14,796 nt of DNA, taken from assembly GCA_041591895.1 (NCBI GenBank), contig JBFHRE010000061.1, forward strand, positions 1-14,796, given 5' to 3'. The position numbers were made by a program, and so were the translations under genes. Under the pieces are notes generated by a model. It worked only from the letters and a program-made list of their open reading frames with translations. It was not told the DNA's origin and searched no databases. The stretch's first letter is position 1. The number at the start of each line of letters is the position of its first letter. The stretch comes from JBFHRE01 sp041591895 (lineage in GTDB: Bacteria; Actinomycetota; Acidimicrobiia; Spongiisociales; ZC4RG35). Shown piece by piece: positions 7,349-12,837 of the stretch.

Positions 7349-8124
7349 CCGAAACCAACCAGACCGTGTTTGCGGACGCCACCGAGCACAAAGGCGACGT
7401 GATCATCGAACTCGAGCACGTAGACAAGTTCTTCGGCACCTTCCGCGCTCTGGGTGACATCAACCTCAAGGTCGGGCGCCAGGAAGTGGTCGTCGTCATC
7501 GGGCCGTCGGGGTCGGGCAAGTCGACCATGATTCGGTGCATCAACCGGCTCGAGGCTCACGATGCCGGGCGGATTCTCGTCGACGGCATCGAGTTGTCCG
7601 AGGACGTGAAGAACATCCAGGAGATACGGCGGGAGACCGGGATGGTGTTTCAGCAGTTCAACCTCTTCCCCCACCTGTCGGTGATGGACAACATCACGCT
7701 CGCACCCCGCCAGGTGCGCCGAGTCCCCAAGAGAGAGGCCGAGGAACAAGCGATGTCGCTCCTCGAGCGAGTCAAGATCCCCGAGCAGGCGAAGAAGTAT
7801 CCAGGGCAGCTTTCAGGTGGACAGCAACAGCGAGTGGCCATCGCGCGGTCACTGGCGATGAACCCGAAGGTGATGCTCTTCGACGAGCCTACGTCGGCCC
7901 TCGACCCCGAGATGATCGGTGAGGTTCTGGATGTGATGAAGGACCTGGCGCGCGGCGGGATGACGATGATCGTGGTCACCCACGAGATGAGCTTCGCCCG
8001 GGAAGTTGCCGATCGGGTCGTCTTCATGGCAGATGGTCAGATCGTCGAGGTCGGCACGCCCGAGCACTTCTTCCATAATCCGCAGGAAGAACGGACCAAG
8101 CTGTTCCTGAGCCAGATCCTCTAG
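7345..8124 (+). CDS. aapP: Amino-acid ABC transporter ATP-binding protein (AapP/GlnQ type)
   Basis: This cytoplasmic ATPase powers the importer. It has 259 residues. The ATG at 7345 overlaps the aapM stop, and AGGA at 7336-7339 is well placed as a Shine-Dalgarno. All motifs are intact: Walker A GPSGSGKS at 53-60, the Q-loop in GMVFQQFNLFPH, the signature LSGGQQQR at 156-163, Walker B VMLFDEPTSALD, and the switch histidine in VVTHEMSFA. The sequence FNLFPHLSVMDNI and the length place it in the polar amino-acid group with GlnQ, HisP and AapP. An N-terminal stretch of about 18 residues precedes the usual family start. The gene closes the operon. Its TAG stop is followed 9 bases later by a heptamer array. 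Confidence 0.95.
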   Translation: MTETNQTVFADATEHKGDVIIELEHVDKFFGTFRALGDINLKVGRQEVVVVIGPSGSGKSTMIRCINRLEAHDAGRILVDGIELSEDVKNIQEIRRETGMVFQQFNLFPHLSVMDNITLAPRQVRRVPKREAEEQAMSLLERVKIPEQAKKYPGQLSGGQQQRVAIARSLAMNPKVMLFDEPTSALDPEMIGEVLDVMKDLARGGMTMIVVTHEMSFAREVADRVVFMADGQIVEVGTPEHFFHNPQEERTKLFLSQIL

Positions 8125-8133
8125 AGCCTCTAG

Positions 8134-8168
8134 CTGCCGGCTTCCGGCTTCCAGCTTCCAGCTTCAGG
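8134..8168 (-). repeat. Heptamer array, site 2
   Basis: Five units on the plus strand: CTGCCGG, CTTCCGG, CTTCCAG, CTTCCAG, CTTCAGG. On the minus strand these read as CYGGNRG-type heptamers. The array follows the aapP stop, and the aapP transcript would carry the C-rich strand. The bases between the stop and the array contain CTCTAG twice (8119-8124, including the stop, and 8128-8133). The rest of this gap (8169-8253) shows no gene and no clear terminator. Confidence 0.75.
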
Positions 8169-8253
8169 TCGAATCGCTCTCCCTCCAAACGTTGGTCGAA
8201 CCCGATCCCCGAACTGAGTCTGGGAACGATGCCGCCGGTCTCGTCCCGTGCTG

Positions 8254-8347
8254 CTGGCGGCTGGCGGCTGGTAGCTGGCGGCTGGCGGCTGGTGGCTGGT
8301 GGCCGGAGCTGGTGACTGGTGACTGGTGGCTAGCAGCCGGTCGCTAG
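8254..8347 (+). repeat. Heptamer array, site 3 (13 units)
   Basis: There are thirteen consecutive units from CTGGCGG at 8254 to CCGGTCG at 8337-8343, nearly all 7 bases long (one of 6). The most common forms are CTGGCGG, CTGGTGG and CTGGTGA. The array runs straight into CTAG at 8344-8347, which contains the minus-strand stop codon of dinB. A dinB transcript would carry the complement, rich in CCACCAG and CCGCCAG. A 7-base period cannot keep a reading frame simple, so this is not a coding repeat. Confidence 0.9.
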
Positions 8348-8931
8348 AGACCGCCGTCCTTTCTCGCCGCCTCCTCTACCTGCTCCCGGTAGGTGTTCCA
8401 CCAGTCCTCATCGCCGTCAGGCAGGTTCTCCGCACCGGGCCGAAGCCCAACCGCCCCGTCGATCAACTCCCGCACGATGTCGGCGTGGCCGGCGTGACGG
8501 TGCGTCTCGGTGGTGATGTGCACGAGGATCTGGTGGAGCGTGACCTGGCGGCGATCCTCCGGCCACCATGGAACGGCGCCCACGGCGTCGAGTTCGAGGC
8601 CCGCCACCGTCGCGTCCGAATGCGCCCAGACCCGGTGGTAGAGGTCGACGATCTCCTCACGGCTCTGATCGGGCAGAGCCCACATGTCGGCGTTCGGCTC
8701 GGCATCGTCGGCGAACCACGGAAAGGTCTGGGGAAACGGCCTGCCGAAACAGTCGCCGAGGTAGCCGGCTTCCACGCTCGCAACATGCTTGACGATTCCG
8801 AGCAGGTTGGTGGCGGTGGGTGTCAGCGGGCGGCGGGCGTCGTACTCGGAGAGCCCGTCGAGCTTCCAGAGCAGGGCGTCACGTGCCACCTGCAAGTAAC
8901 GGAGAAGCGTCTCTTTGGGATCGACGACCAC
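8344..8931 (-). CDS. DinB superfamily protein, DUF664 group
   Basis: The protein has 195 residues and is a predicted four-helix-bundle protein with a metal site. DUF664/DinB features: LLGIVKHVASVEAGYLGD with H49, a FADD-containing loop near 73-76, and the C-terminal helix LVHITTETHRHAGHADIVREL with H138, H144, H146 and H149. The histidines in the first and last helices are the usual metal ligands in DinB/YfiT-type enzymes, several of which are thiol transferases using mycothiol or bacillithiol; the substrate here is unknown. The assigned start is GTG at 8931. The good Shine-Dalgarno GGGGAGG (8945-8951) is 13 bases away, longer than usual; an ATC in frame at 8940 would be better spaced but is a very rare start codon. 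The TAG stop is part of the heptamer array. A longer plus-strand open frame across this gene is a GC-driven shadow. Confidence 0.85.
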   Translation of the reverse strand: MVVDPKETLLRYLQVARDALLWKLDGLSEYDARRPLTPTATNLLGIVKHVASVEAGYLGDCFGRPFPQTFPWFADDAEPNADMWALPDQSREEIVDLYHRVWAHSDATVAGLELDAVGAVPWWPEDRRQVTLHQILVHITTETHRHAGHADIVRELIDGAVGLRPGAENLPDGDEDWWNTYREQVEEAARKDGGL

Positions 8932-8944
8932 GTCGTCGATGCTA

Positions 8945-8951
8945 CCTCCCC
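8945..8951 (-). promoter_or_regulatory. Shine-Dalgarno of dinB, unusual spacing
   Basis: GGGGAGG on the minus strand is a strong match to the 16S rRNA tail, but it is 13 bases from the GTG at 8931. No ATG, GTG or TTG in the right frame lies closer; only ATC (8938-8940) does. Confidence 0.55.
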
Positions 8952-8970
8952 ATTTCTGGCGTTTTTATCA

Positions 8971-8999
8971 GTCCAGCGGGCGCTCAGCGCCCGCTGGAC
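8971..8999. promoter_or_regulatory. 29-bp perfect inverted repeat upstream of dinB
   Basis: The arms at 8971-8983 and 8987-8999 (GTCCAGCGGGCGC and GCGCCCGCTGGAC) are perfect 13-base complements around TCA. Next to it on the dinB side is the AT-rich TTTTTATCA (minus strand TGATAAAAA), a possible -10 region for dinB, so the repeat would cover the -35 and could be an operator. It is not a standard intrinsic terminator on either strand, because the T-run precedes the stem on the plus strand. It could also be a dispersed palindromic (REP-like) element. Confidence 0.7.
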
Positions 9000-9018
9000 G
9001 CGCGAGAACGGGTGTTGG

Positions 9019-9055
9019 CCGGCAGTTGGTAGCCGGTAGCTGGGGTAGCCGGCAG
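9019..9055 (+). repeat. Heptamer array, site 4
   Basis: Five units on the plus strand: CCGGCAG, TTGGTAG, CCGGTAG, CTGGGGTAG (with two extra bases), CCGGCAG. The pattern is the same CYGGNRG as at the other sites. It ends 2 bases from the minus-strand TAG at 9058-9060, which closes a possible 38-codon ORF. If that ORF is real, the array again follows a gene 3' end in the same relative orientation as at sites 1-3. Confidence 0.7.
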
Positions 9056-9057
9056 CT

Positions 9058-9174
9058 CTATCTCACGTTCGCGGCCGGAAGCAACCGAGGATCGTCGAAG
9101 TCGCACACGATCAGATCATCGGCCGTTGAATGCCGTAGGCACCGCTCGCATGTCGGGAGCCACGACGCAGGCAT
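9058..9174 (-). CDS. Possible small protein, 38 residues, not recognised
   Basis: An ATG at 9174 on the minus strand opens a frame of 38 codons ending in TAG at 9058-9060. The product begins MPASWLPTCERC, contains VCDFDDPRLLP, and has three cysteines (one CxxC pair plus one), so a small metal-binding protein is conceivable. It is not obviously skewed in composition as GC shadows usually are. Support is positional: it fits the gap between the capA start and array 4, and array 4 begins right after its stop just as the other arrays follow stops. Against it: no ribosome binding site is close (an AGGAGG lies over 30 bases upstream), and the same minus-strand frame stays open across part of capA, so it may be a shadow or the tail of a decayed gene. 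Confidence 0.3.
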   Translation of the reverse strand: MPASWLPTCERCLRHSTADDLIVCDFDDPRLLPAANVR

Positions 9175-9184
9175 CGGGTTTCGG

Positions 9185-9190
9185 TACCCT
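9185..9190 (+). promoter_or_regulatory. Candidate -10 box for capA
   Basis: TACCCT fits the TAnnnT pattern and ends 8 bases before the TTG at 9199. This is the spacing expected if transcription starts at or next to the start codon, giving a leaderless mRNA. No ribosome binding site is present, and no clear -35. Confidence 0.45.
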
Positions 9191-9198
9191 GGCGCGCC

Positions 9199-10299
9199 TT
9201 GCCTACCTCCTCGCGTCTCGTTCGGGGCACCCTCGCATCCGTCGCCGGCATCGCCGTTGGGGCGTCGCTGGTAGCAGTGCTGCGTACAGATCCCGGAACC
9301 CTTCCTGCTCCGCCGACCACCCTGCCGCCGGCCACCGCCGCCCTGCCCAGCACTGCCCCGGCCAGCACGGCCCCGCCCGGTGAGACGACGGTGGAGTCCG
9401 TCTTGCCTACCACGACCACCGTCGCGGAGGCGGTGGTGATCCAGGGAGTCGGCGATGTCAACTTCGATCCGGGCTACATCCCCGCGTTCCGGGCAGACGG
9501 GTACGAGATCGCGTTCACGGGTCTCGACGGTGCCTTCCTCGACGACGACGTGACGGTGATCAATCTGGAGTGCAGCCCGGCCCTCGCCGGTGTGGCGGTC
9601 GACAAGGAGTTTGTGTTTCAGTGTGATCCGTCCGCGCTGCCAATCGCCCGGTCGTACGGGGTCGAGGTCGCCAACCTCGCCAACAATCACGGACAAGACT
9701 ACGGAAGGGCGGCGATGCTCGAGGGCCGTTGGAACCTGTGGCAATCGGGGATTTGGCCGGTCGGGGTCGGCCGTAACCTGGAAGAGGCCCACCGCCCGGC
9801 GGTTGTGGAGGCCGGCGGCCGGCGGGTGGCGGTTCTGGGTTTTGGCGGCGTGCACCCCTCGTCCTCGTGGCTGGCGACCGATGACAGGGCGGGCATGGCC
9901 GACGGCGACGACATCGAGGGTATGGCCGCCGCGGTGGCTGCAGCCAAGGCCGAGGCCGACATCGTCGTAGTCACGATCCACTGGGGGATCGAGTTGATCA
10001 CCGACCCGACCGAGCACGACCGGCGAGCGGCGGAGGCGATGATCGCGGCGGGCGCGGATGCGATCTTCGGTCATCATCCCCACCGGCTCGGCGAAGTCGA
10101 GTTCATCGACGGAAAGCCGGTGTTCTGGACGCTGGGCAACTTCGTCTGGCCCCGGCTCTCCGATGCCGGTGCGACCACGGCTATCGCCCGGGTGATCGTG
10201 TCACCGGACGGGGCGGTGGTCGCGTGTCAGGTCCCGGTGTTCATCGAGTCCGGCGGGCACCCCGTCCTCCGGGGCGAGTTGAGGTGCCCAGGAGAATGA
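9199..10299 (+). CDS. CapA-family (PGA_cap) metallophosphatase-like protein, membrane-anchored
   Basis: The protein has 366 residues. The N-terminus is a short basic stretch and a hydrophobic segment at about 10-28 (signal anchor), then a Pro/Thr/Ala-rich linker at about 31-75. The calcineurin-like core of the CapA/PgsA family follows, with the metal and active-site motifs in order: GDVNF at 85-89, NLE at 122-124, NNH at 162-164, HWG at 261-263, GHHPH at 291-295 and GNF at 313-315. CapA/PgsA proteins take part in poly-gamma-glutamate capsule synthesis or export, but most actinobacterial members have no tested role and no capBC partner is nearby, so the capsule function is not assumed. TTG 9199 is the only usable start between the upstream in-frame stop (9136-9138) and the hydrophobic segment. 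The beta-propeller gene follows after 4 bases, so the two form an operon. Confidence 0.85.
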   Translation: MPTSSRLVRGTLASVAGIAVGASLVAVLRTDPGTLPAPPTTLPPATAALPSTAPASTAPPGETTVESVLPTTTTVAEAVVIQGVGDVNFDPGYIPAFRADGYEIAFTGLDGAFLDDDVTVINLECSPALAGVAVDKEFVFQCDPSALPIARSYGVEVANLANNHGQDYGRAAMLEGRWNLWQSGIWPVGVGRNLEEAHRPAVVEAGGRRVAVLGFGGVHPSSSWLATDDRAGMADGDDIEGMAAAVAAAKAEADIVVVTIHWGIELITDPTEHDRRAAEAMIAAGADAIFGHHPHRLGEVEFIDGKPVFWTLGNFVWPRLSDAGATTAIARVIVSPDGAVVACQVPVFIESGGHPVLRGELRCPGE

Positions 10300-10303
10300 C
10301 CGG

Positions 10304-11848
10304 ATGAGTGATCGGACGAGTGACCGTGTGAAAGTGATCGCGATCCTGGCGGTCGGAGCCATCGCCGGGACCGCCGCTGCGATTTCCCAGTTGGGAGACC
10401 CGGTTTCGCGGCCCGCCGTCACCACCGCCCGAGGAAGCGCGATCACCACCACGACGGCCCCACCAGCAACCACGCCCGCAACGACAACGACCACCACCCT
10501 CCCGACGCGGGCATTGGGCACCGTCCCGGGCTGGACCGTGGGGCGCCCATGGCCGGATCCACCGATCGGACTCACGATGTTCAGGGGGAATCCGACCCGG
10601 AGCTGGTACGGCAGCGGCCCTCTGTCCGATGACAGTCCCGACATCCAGTGGGTCTATCCGTCGTCCGCCATGTGCGGCTTCTCGTCCGTCGGAGGCGAGT
10701 CCCGCCAGTGGTGCGGAACCGGATGGACCGGTCAGCCGGTGGTATGGGAGCGACCGGACGGAGTGACCGAGGTGGTGTTTGGGGCGTATGACAAAGCGGT
10801 CCACTTCGTCGACGCGGCTACCGGGCTCGACTCGCGGGCTCCGTTCCCGGTCGGCGACATCATCAAGGGCTCGGTGTCGATCGATCCCGATGGCTTTCCG
10901 CTGCTCTACACCGGAGCGCGCGACGACAAGGTTCGGGTGATCGCTCTCGACCGAGAGCCTGTCGAGGAACTGTGGGCTCTCGAGGCATCGCGGGTGCAGG
11001 GGATCTGGAACAACGACTGGGACGGAAACCCGGTGATTCTCGACGACTACATGCTGGAGGGAGGCGAGAACGGCTGGTTCTTCGTCGTGCGACTGAACCG
11101 GTCGATCGGGGCCGACGGACTGGTGGAGGTCGATCCCGAGGTCGTGCTCGAGTTCCCCGCCTGGACCGATGAGTTGATCGGGTTGGTCGGCCGAAACCAG
11201 TCGATCGAGAACTCGGTGGCTGTGTTCGACGACCGCGTGTACTTCGCCAATTCGGGCGGCCGGGTCGTAGGCCTGGATCTGACCAAGGCGCTGGCCGGGG
11301 ATGCCGAGGTGGTGTTCGACTACTGGGCGGGCGACGATATCGACGCTTCCGTCGTAGTCGACGCCGAGGGCATGCTCTATGTGGCGGTCGAGCAGGAACG
11401 GAAGAACCAGCGGTCCGACGAGGTGGGCCAGCTGGTCAAGCTCGATCCGTACCGCGAGGGGGATCCCCGAGTGTGGGGCGTCCCGGTGCGCGCCGAGGTC
11501 GGGGATGGAGGAATCTGGGCCACGCCGGCGCTCGGTTTCGGCCACGTGTACGTCCCCACCCACACCGGCCGACTCCTCGCAGTGGATACCGAGACCGGTG
11601 ATATCACCTGGGAAGAGCCGGTCGGGCCCCACTCCTGGTCATCGGCGGTGGTGATCGACGACCGGTTACTGGTGGCGACCTGCGACAGCGCCGAGTTGCG
11701 CGCCTACTCCCTCGCCGAACCCTCGCGACCCACGCGCTTGTGGACCCTGGAAGCAGCTGCCGGCGGATGCATCGAGTCGACGCCTGCGGTATGGAAGGGG
11801 CGGATCTACGTCGGGTCTCGCGACGGCTTCTTCCGTGCCTATGGCTGA
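10304..11848 (+). CDS. Extracytoplasmic PQQ-type beta-propeller protein, anchored
   Basis: The protein has 514 residues. A hydrophobic segment at about 9-28 (signal anchor) is followed by a Thr/Pro-rich linker at about 40-68 with runs of Thr, then a propeller-like domain to the C-terminus. Blade-like repeats are visible: AVHFVDAATG, RVIALDREPVEELW, RVVGLDLTKAL, RLLAVDTETGDITWE, RIYVGSRDGFFRAYG. They resemble the PQQ/BamB-like repeats of the quinoprotein alcohol dehydrogenase superfamily. The pair MCG/QWC near 122-140 and the later VATCD and GGCIE could form disulfides, consistent with an outside location. Nothing indicates a bound PQQ cofactor or dehydrogenase activity. GGAG at 10291-10294 serves as Shine-Dalgarno, 9 bases before the ATG. 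It is co-transcribed with the CapA-like gene and shares its anchor-plus-linker design, so the two may act together at the cell surface (inference). Confidence 0.82.
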   Translation: MSDRTSDRVKVIAILAVGAIAGTAAAISQLGDPVSRPAVTTARGSAITTTTAPPATTPATTTTTTLPTRALGTVPGWTVGRPWPDPPIGLTMFRGNPTRSWYGSGPLSDDSPDIQWVYPSSAMCGFSSVGGESRQWCGTGWTGQPVVWERPDGVTEVVFGAYDKAVHFVDAATGLDSRAPFPVGDIIKGSVSIDPDGFPLLYTGARDDKVRVIALDREPVEELWALEASRVQGIWNNDWDGNPVILDDYMLEGGENGWFFVVRLNRSIGADGLVEVDPEVVLEFPAWTDELIGLVGRNQSIENSVAVFDDRVYFANSGGRVVGLDLTKALAGDAEVVFDYWAGDDIDASVVVDAEGMLYVAVEQERKNQRSDEVGQLVKLDPYREGDPRVWGVPVRAEVGDGGIWATPALGFGHVYVPTHTGRLLAVDTETGDITWEEPVGPHSWSSAVVIDDRLLVATCDSAELRAYSLAEPSRPTRLWTLEAAAGGCIESTPAVWKGRIYVGSRDGFFRAYG

Positions 11849-11891
11849 CGAACCGTCGCAGGTCGCGGAATTCCAGGTAACCGATGCGGGG

Positions 11892-11927
11892 TATAACGGG
11901 TCTAACAAGTATCCTTTGAACAGACCC
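11892..11927 (+). promoter_or_regulatory. Candidate promoter/operator region of the desaturase gene
   Basis: Two -10-like boxes are present, TATAAC (11892-11897) and TATCCT (11910-11915). The second lies inside the loop of an inverted repeat, GGGTCT (11898-11903) and AGACCC (11922-11927). This is the most AT-rich part of the gap. No good -35 is seen for either box. A regulator binding the repeat would cover the start site. Confidence 0.35.
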
Positions 11928-11933
11928 CCAAGA

Positions 11934-11957
11934 ATGAGTCGCCATGGCCTTCAATGA
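11934..11957 (+). other. Tiny upstream reading frame overlapping the desaturase start
   Basis: An ATG ten bases before the desaturase ATG, in another frame, opens seven codons (MSRHGLQ) that end in TGA inside the desaturase gene. Neither ATG has a Shine-Dalgarno. It could compete with or feed ribosomes to the desaturase start, or be chance. Confidence 0.2.
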
Positions 11958-12837
11958 AAACTTCGAACTGCTGGAGGCTGTCGAGCCGACCGTCACCCAA
12001 CTGATCGCCGATCATCAGGAGCGGCGCAAGCACTGGTATTACCACGATCTCATCCCTTGGGAGCGGGGTCAGAACTTCGTAGATGTCCCGTGGGACGAGT
12101 CCCAGTGCACGATCAATGAGCGGGCGCGCACCTCGCTCGTGCTCAACCTGCTCACCGAGGACAACCTTCCCTGGTATCACCTCGCCCTCGAGCGTCACCT
12201 TCCCAAGCACTCGGTGTGGAAGGAGTGGAACGGGCTCTGGACCGCAGAGGAAGGCCAGCACGCCATTGCCATCCGCAGCTACCTGCTCACCAGTCGCAAC
12301 TGTGATCCCTACGAGCTCGAAGACGAGCGGATGGCAACCATGAAGAGAGGCTGGGAGCCGAACTGGTCGAACCCTGCCGAGTTGTTTGCCTATACGTCGG
12401 CGCAGGAACTGGCTACCAGGGTTTCGCACCGGAATGCCGGTCGAATCACCGAGGACGAGTCTGCGTTCGATCTCATGCGCAACATCGCCTCCGACGAGAA
12501 CCACCACTTCGTCTTCTATCGGGGCGTGATGGCGGCCATGCTGCGGGAGGCACCTTCCGTGGCCATCGAGGGGATCTACAACACGCTCTCGAACTTCGAG
12601 ATGCCCGGGGTCGGCATCCCCGGCTTCCTCCGCAAGTCGATCGACATCGCCAAGGCCGGGGTCTACAACCTTCGAATCCACCACGACAACGTGGTGCAAC
12701 CGCTGATCTCGCAGTGGGGCATCGACAAGATGGAGGGGCTGTCCGCTCGAGCGGCAGAGATCCAGGAGAAGCTGATGGCGCTTCCGGCTCAGATCATCCG
12801 CAACGCCGAGCGGTTCGAGGCCCGCTTCGCGATGTAG
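11944..12837 (+). CDS. desA: Acyl-ACP desaturase, ferritin-like di-iron (DesA/FA_desaturase_2 family)
   Basis: This soluble enzyme introduces a cis double bond into acyl chains on acyl carrier protein, using O2 and reduced ferredoxin. It has 297 residues, close to mycobacterial DesA1/DesA2 and shorter than plant stearoyl-ACP desaturases. All six expected di-iron ligands are visible: E72 in LLTEDNLPWYH, E103 and H106 in WTAEEGQHA, E155 in SAQELATRVSH, and E185 and H188 in SDENHHFVF. A plain N-terminus with no membrane segments supports a cytoplasmic location. In actinobacteria such enzymes supply unsaturated fatty acids, and in mycobacteria they support mycolic acid synthesis; which applies here is not known. 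ATG 11944 is chosen because the alignable sequence begins at once; no Shine-Dalgarno precedes it. The TAG stop directly abuts the stop of the convergent cyclase gene. Confidence 0.92.
   Translation: MAFNENFELLEAVEPTVTQLIADHQERRKHWYYHDLIPWERGQNFVDVPWDESQCTINERARTSLVLNLLTEDNLPWYHLALERHLPKHSVWKEWNGLWTAEEGQHAIAIRSYLLTSRNCDPYELEDERMATMKRGWEPNWSNPAELFAYTSAQELATRVSHRNAGRITEDESAFDLMRNIASDENHHFVFYRGVMAAMLREAPSVAIEGIYNTLSNFEMPGVGIPGFLRKSIDIAKAGVYNLRIHHDNVVQPLISQWGIDKMEGLSARAAEIQEKLMALPAQIIRNAERFEARFAM

Noticed and set aside
8971..8999. The 29-bp inverted repeat as an intrinsic terminator of dinB or of an upstream gene
   Set aside because: On the plus strand the T-run comes before the stem, and on the minus strand the stem is followed by TGATAAAAAC rather than T residues. 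It also lies upstream of dinB, not at its end.
8326..9039. A 237-codon open frame on the plus strand, longer than the minus-strand dinB gene it overlaps
   Set aside because: It runs through the heptamer array and has no family motifs, while the minus strand shows the DUF664 histidine motifs and a Shine-Dalgarno. It is a GC-driven shadow.
1546..9055. The repeat arrays as CRISPR or insertion-sequence ends
   Set aside because: The units are 7 bases with no spacers between them, no cas or transposase genes are present, and no flanking target duplications are visible.
9058..10083. The full 341-codon minus-strand frame over capA
   Set aside because: Most of it is the antisense of well-supported CapA motifs with Arg/Gly-rich content. 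Only the last 38 codons, outside capA, are kept as a possible small ORF.
10241..11632. A 463-codon minus-strand frame opposite the beta-propeller gene
   Set aside because: No recognisable domain, and the plus-strand frame has a signal anchor, a linker and propeller repeats. Long antisense frames are expected at this GC content.
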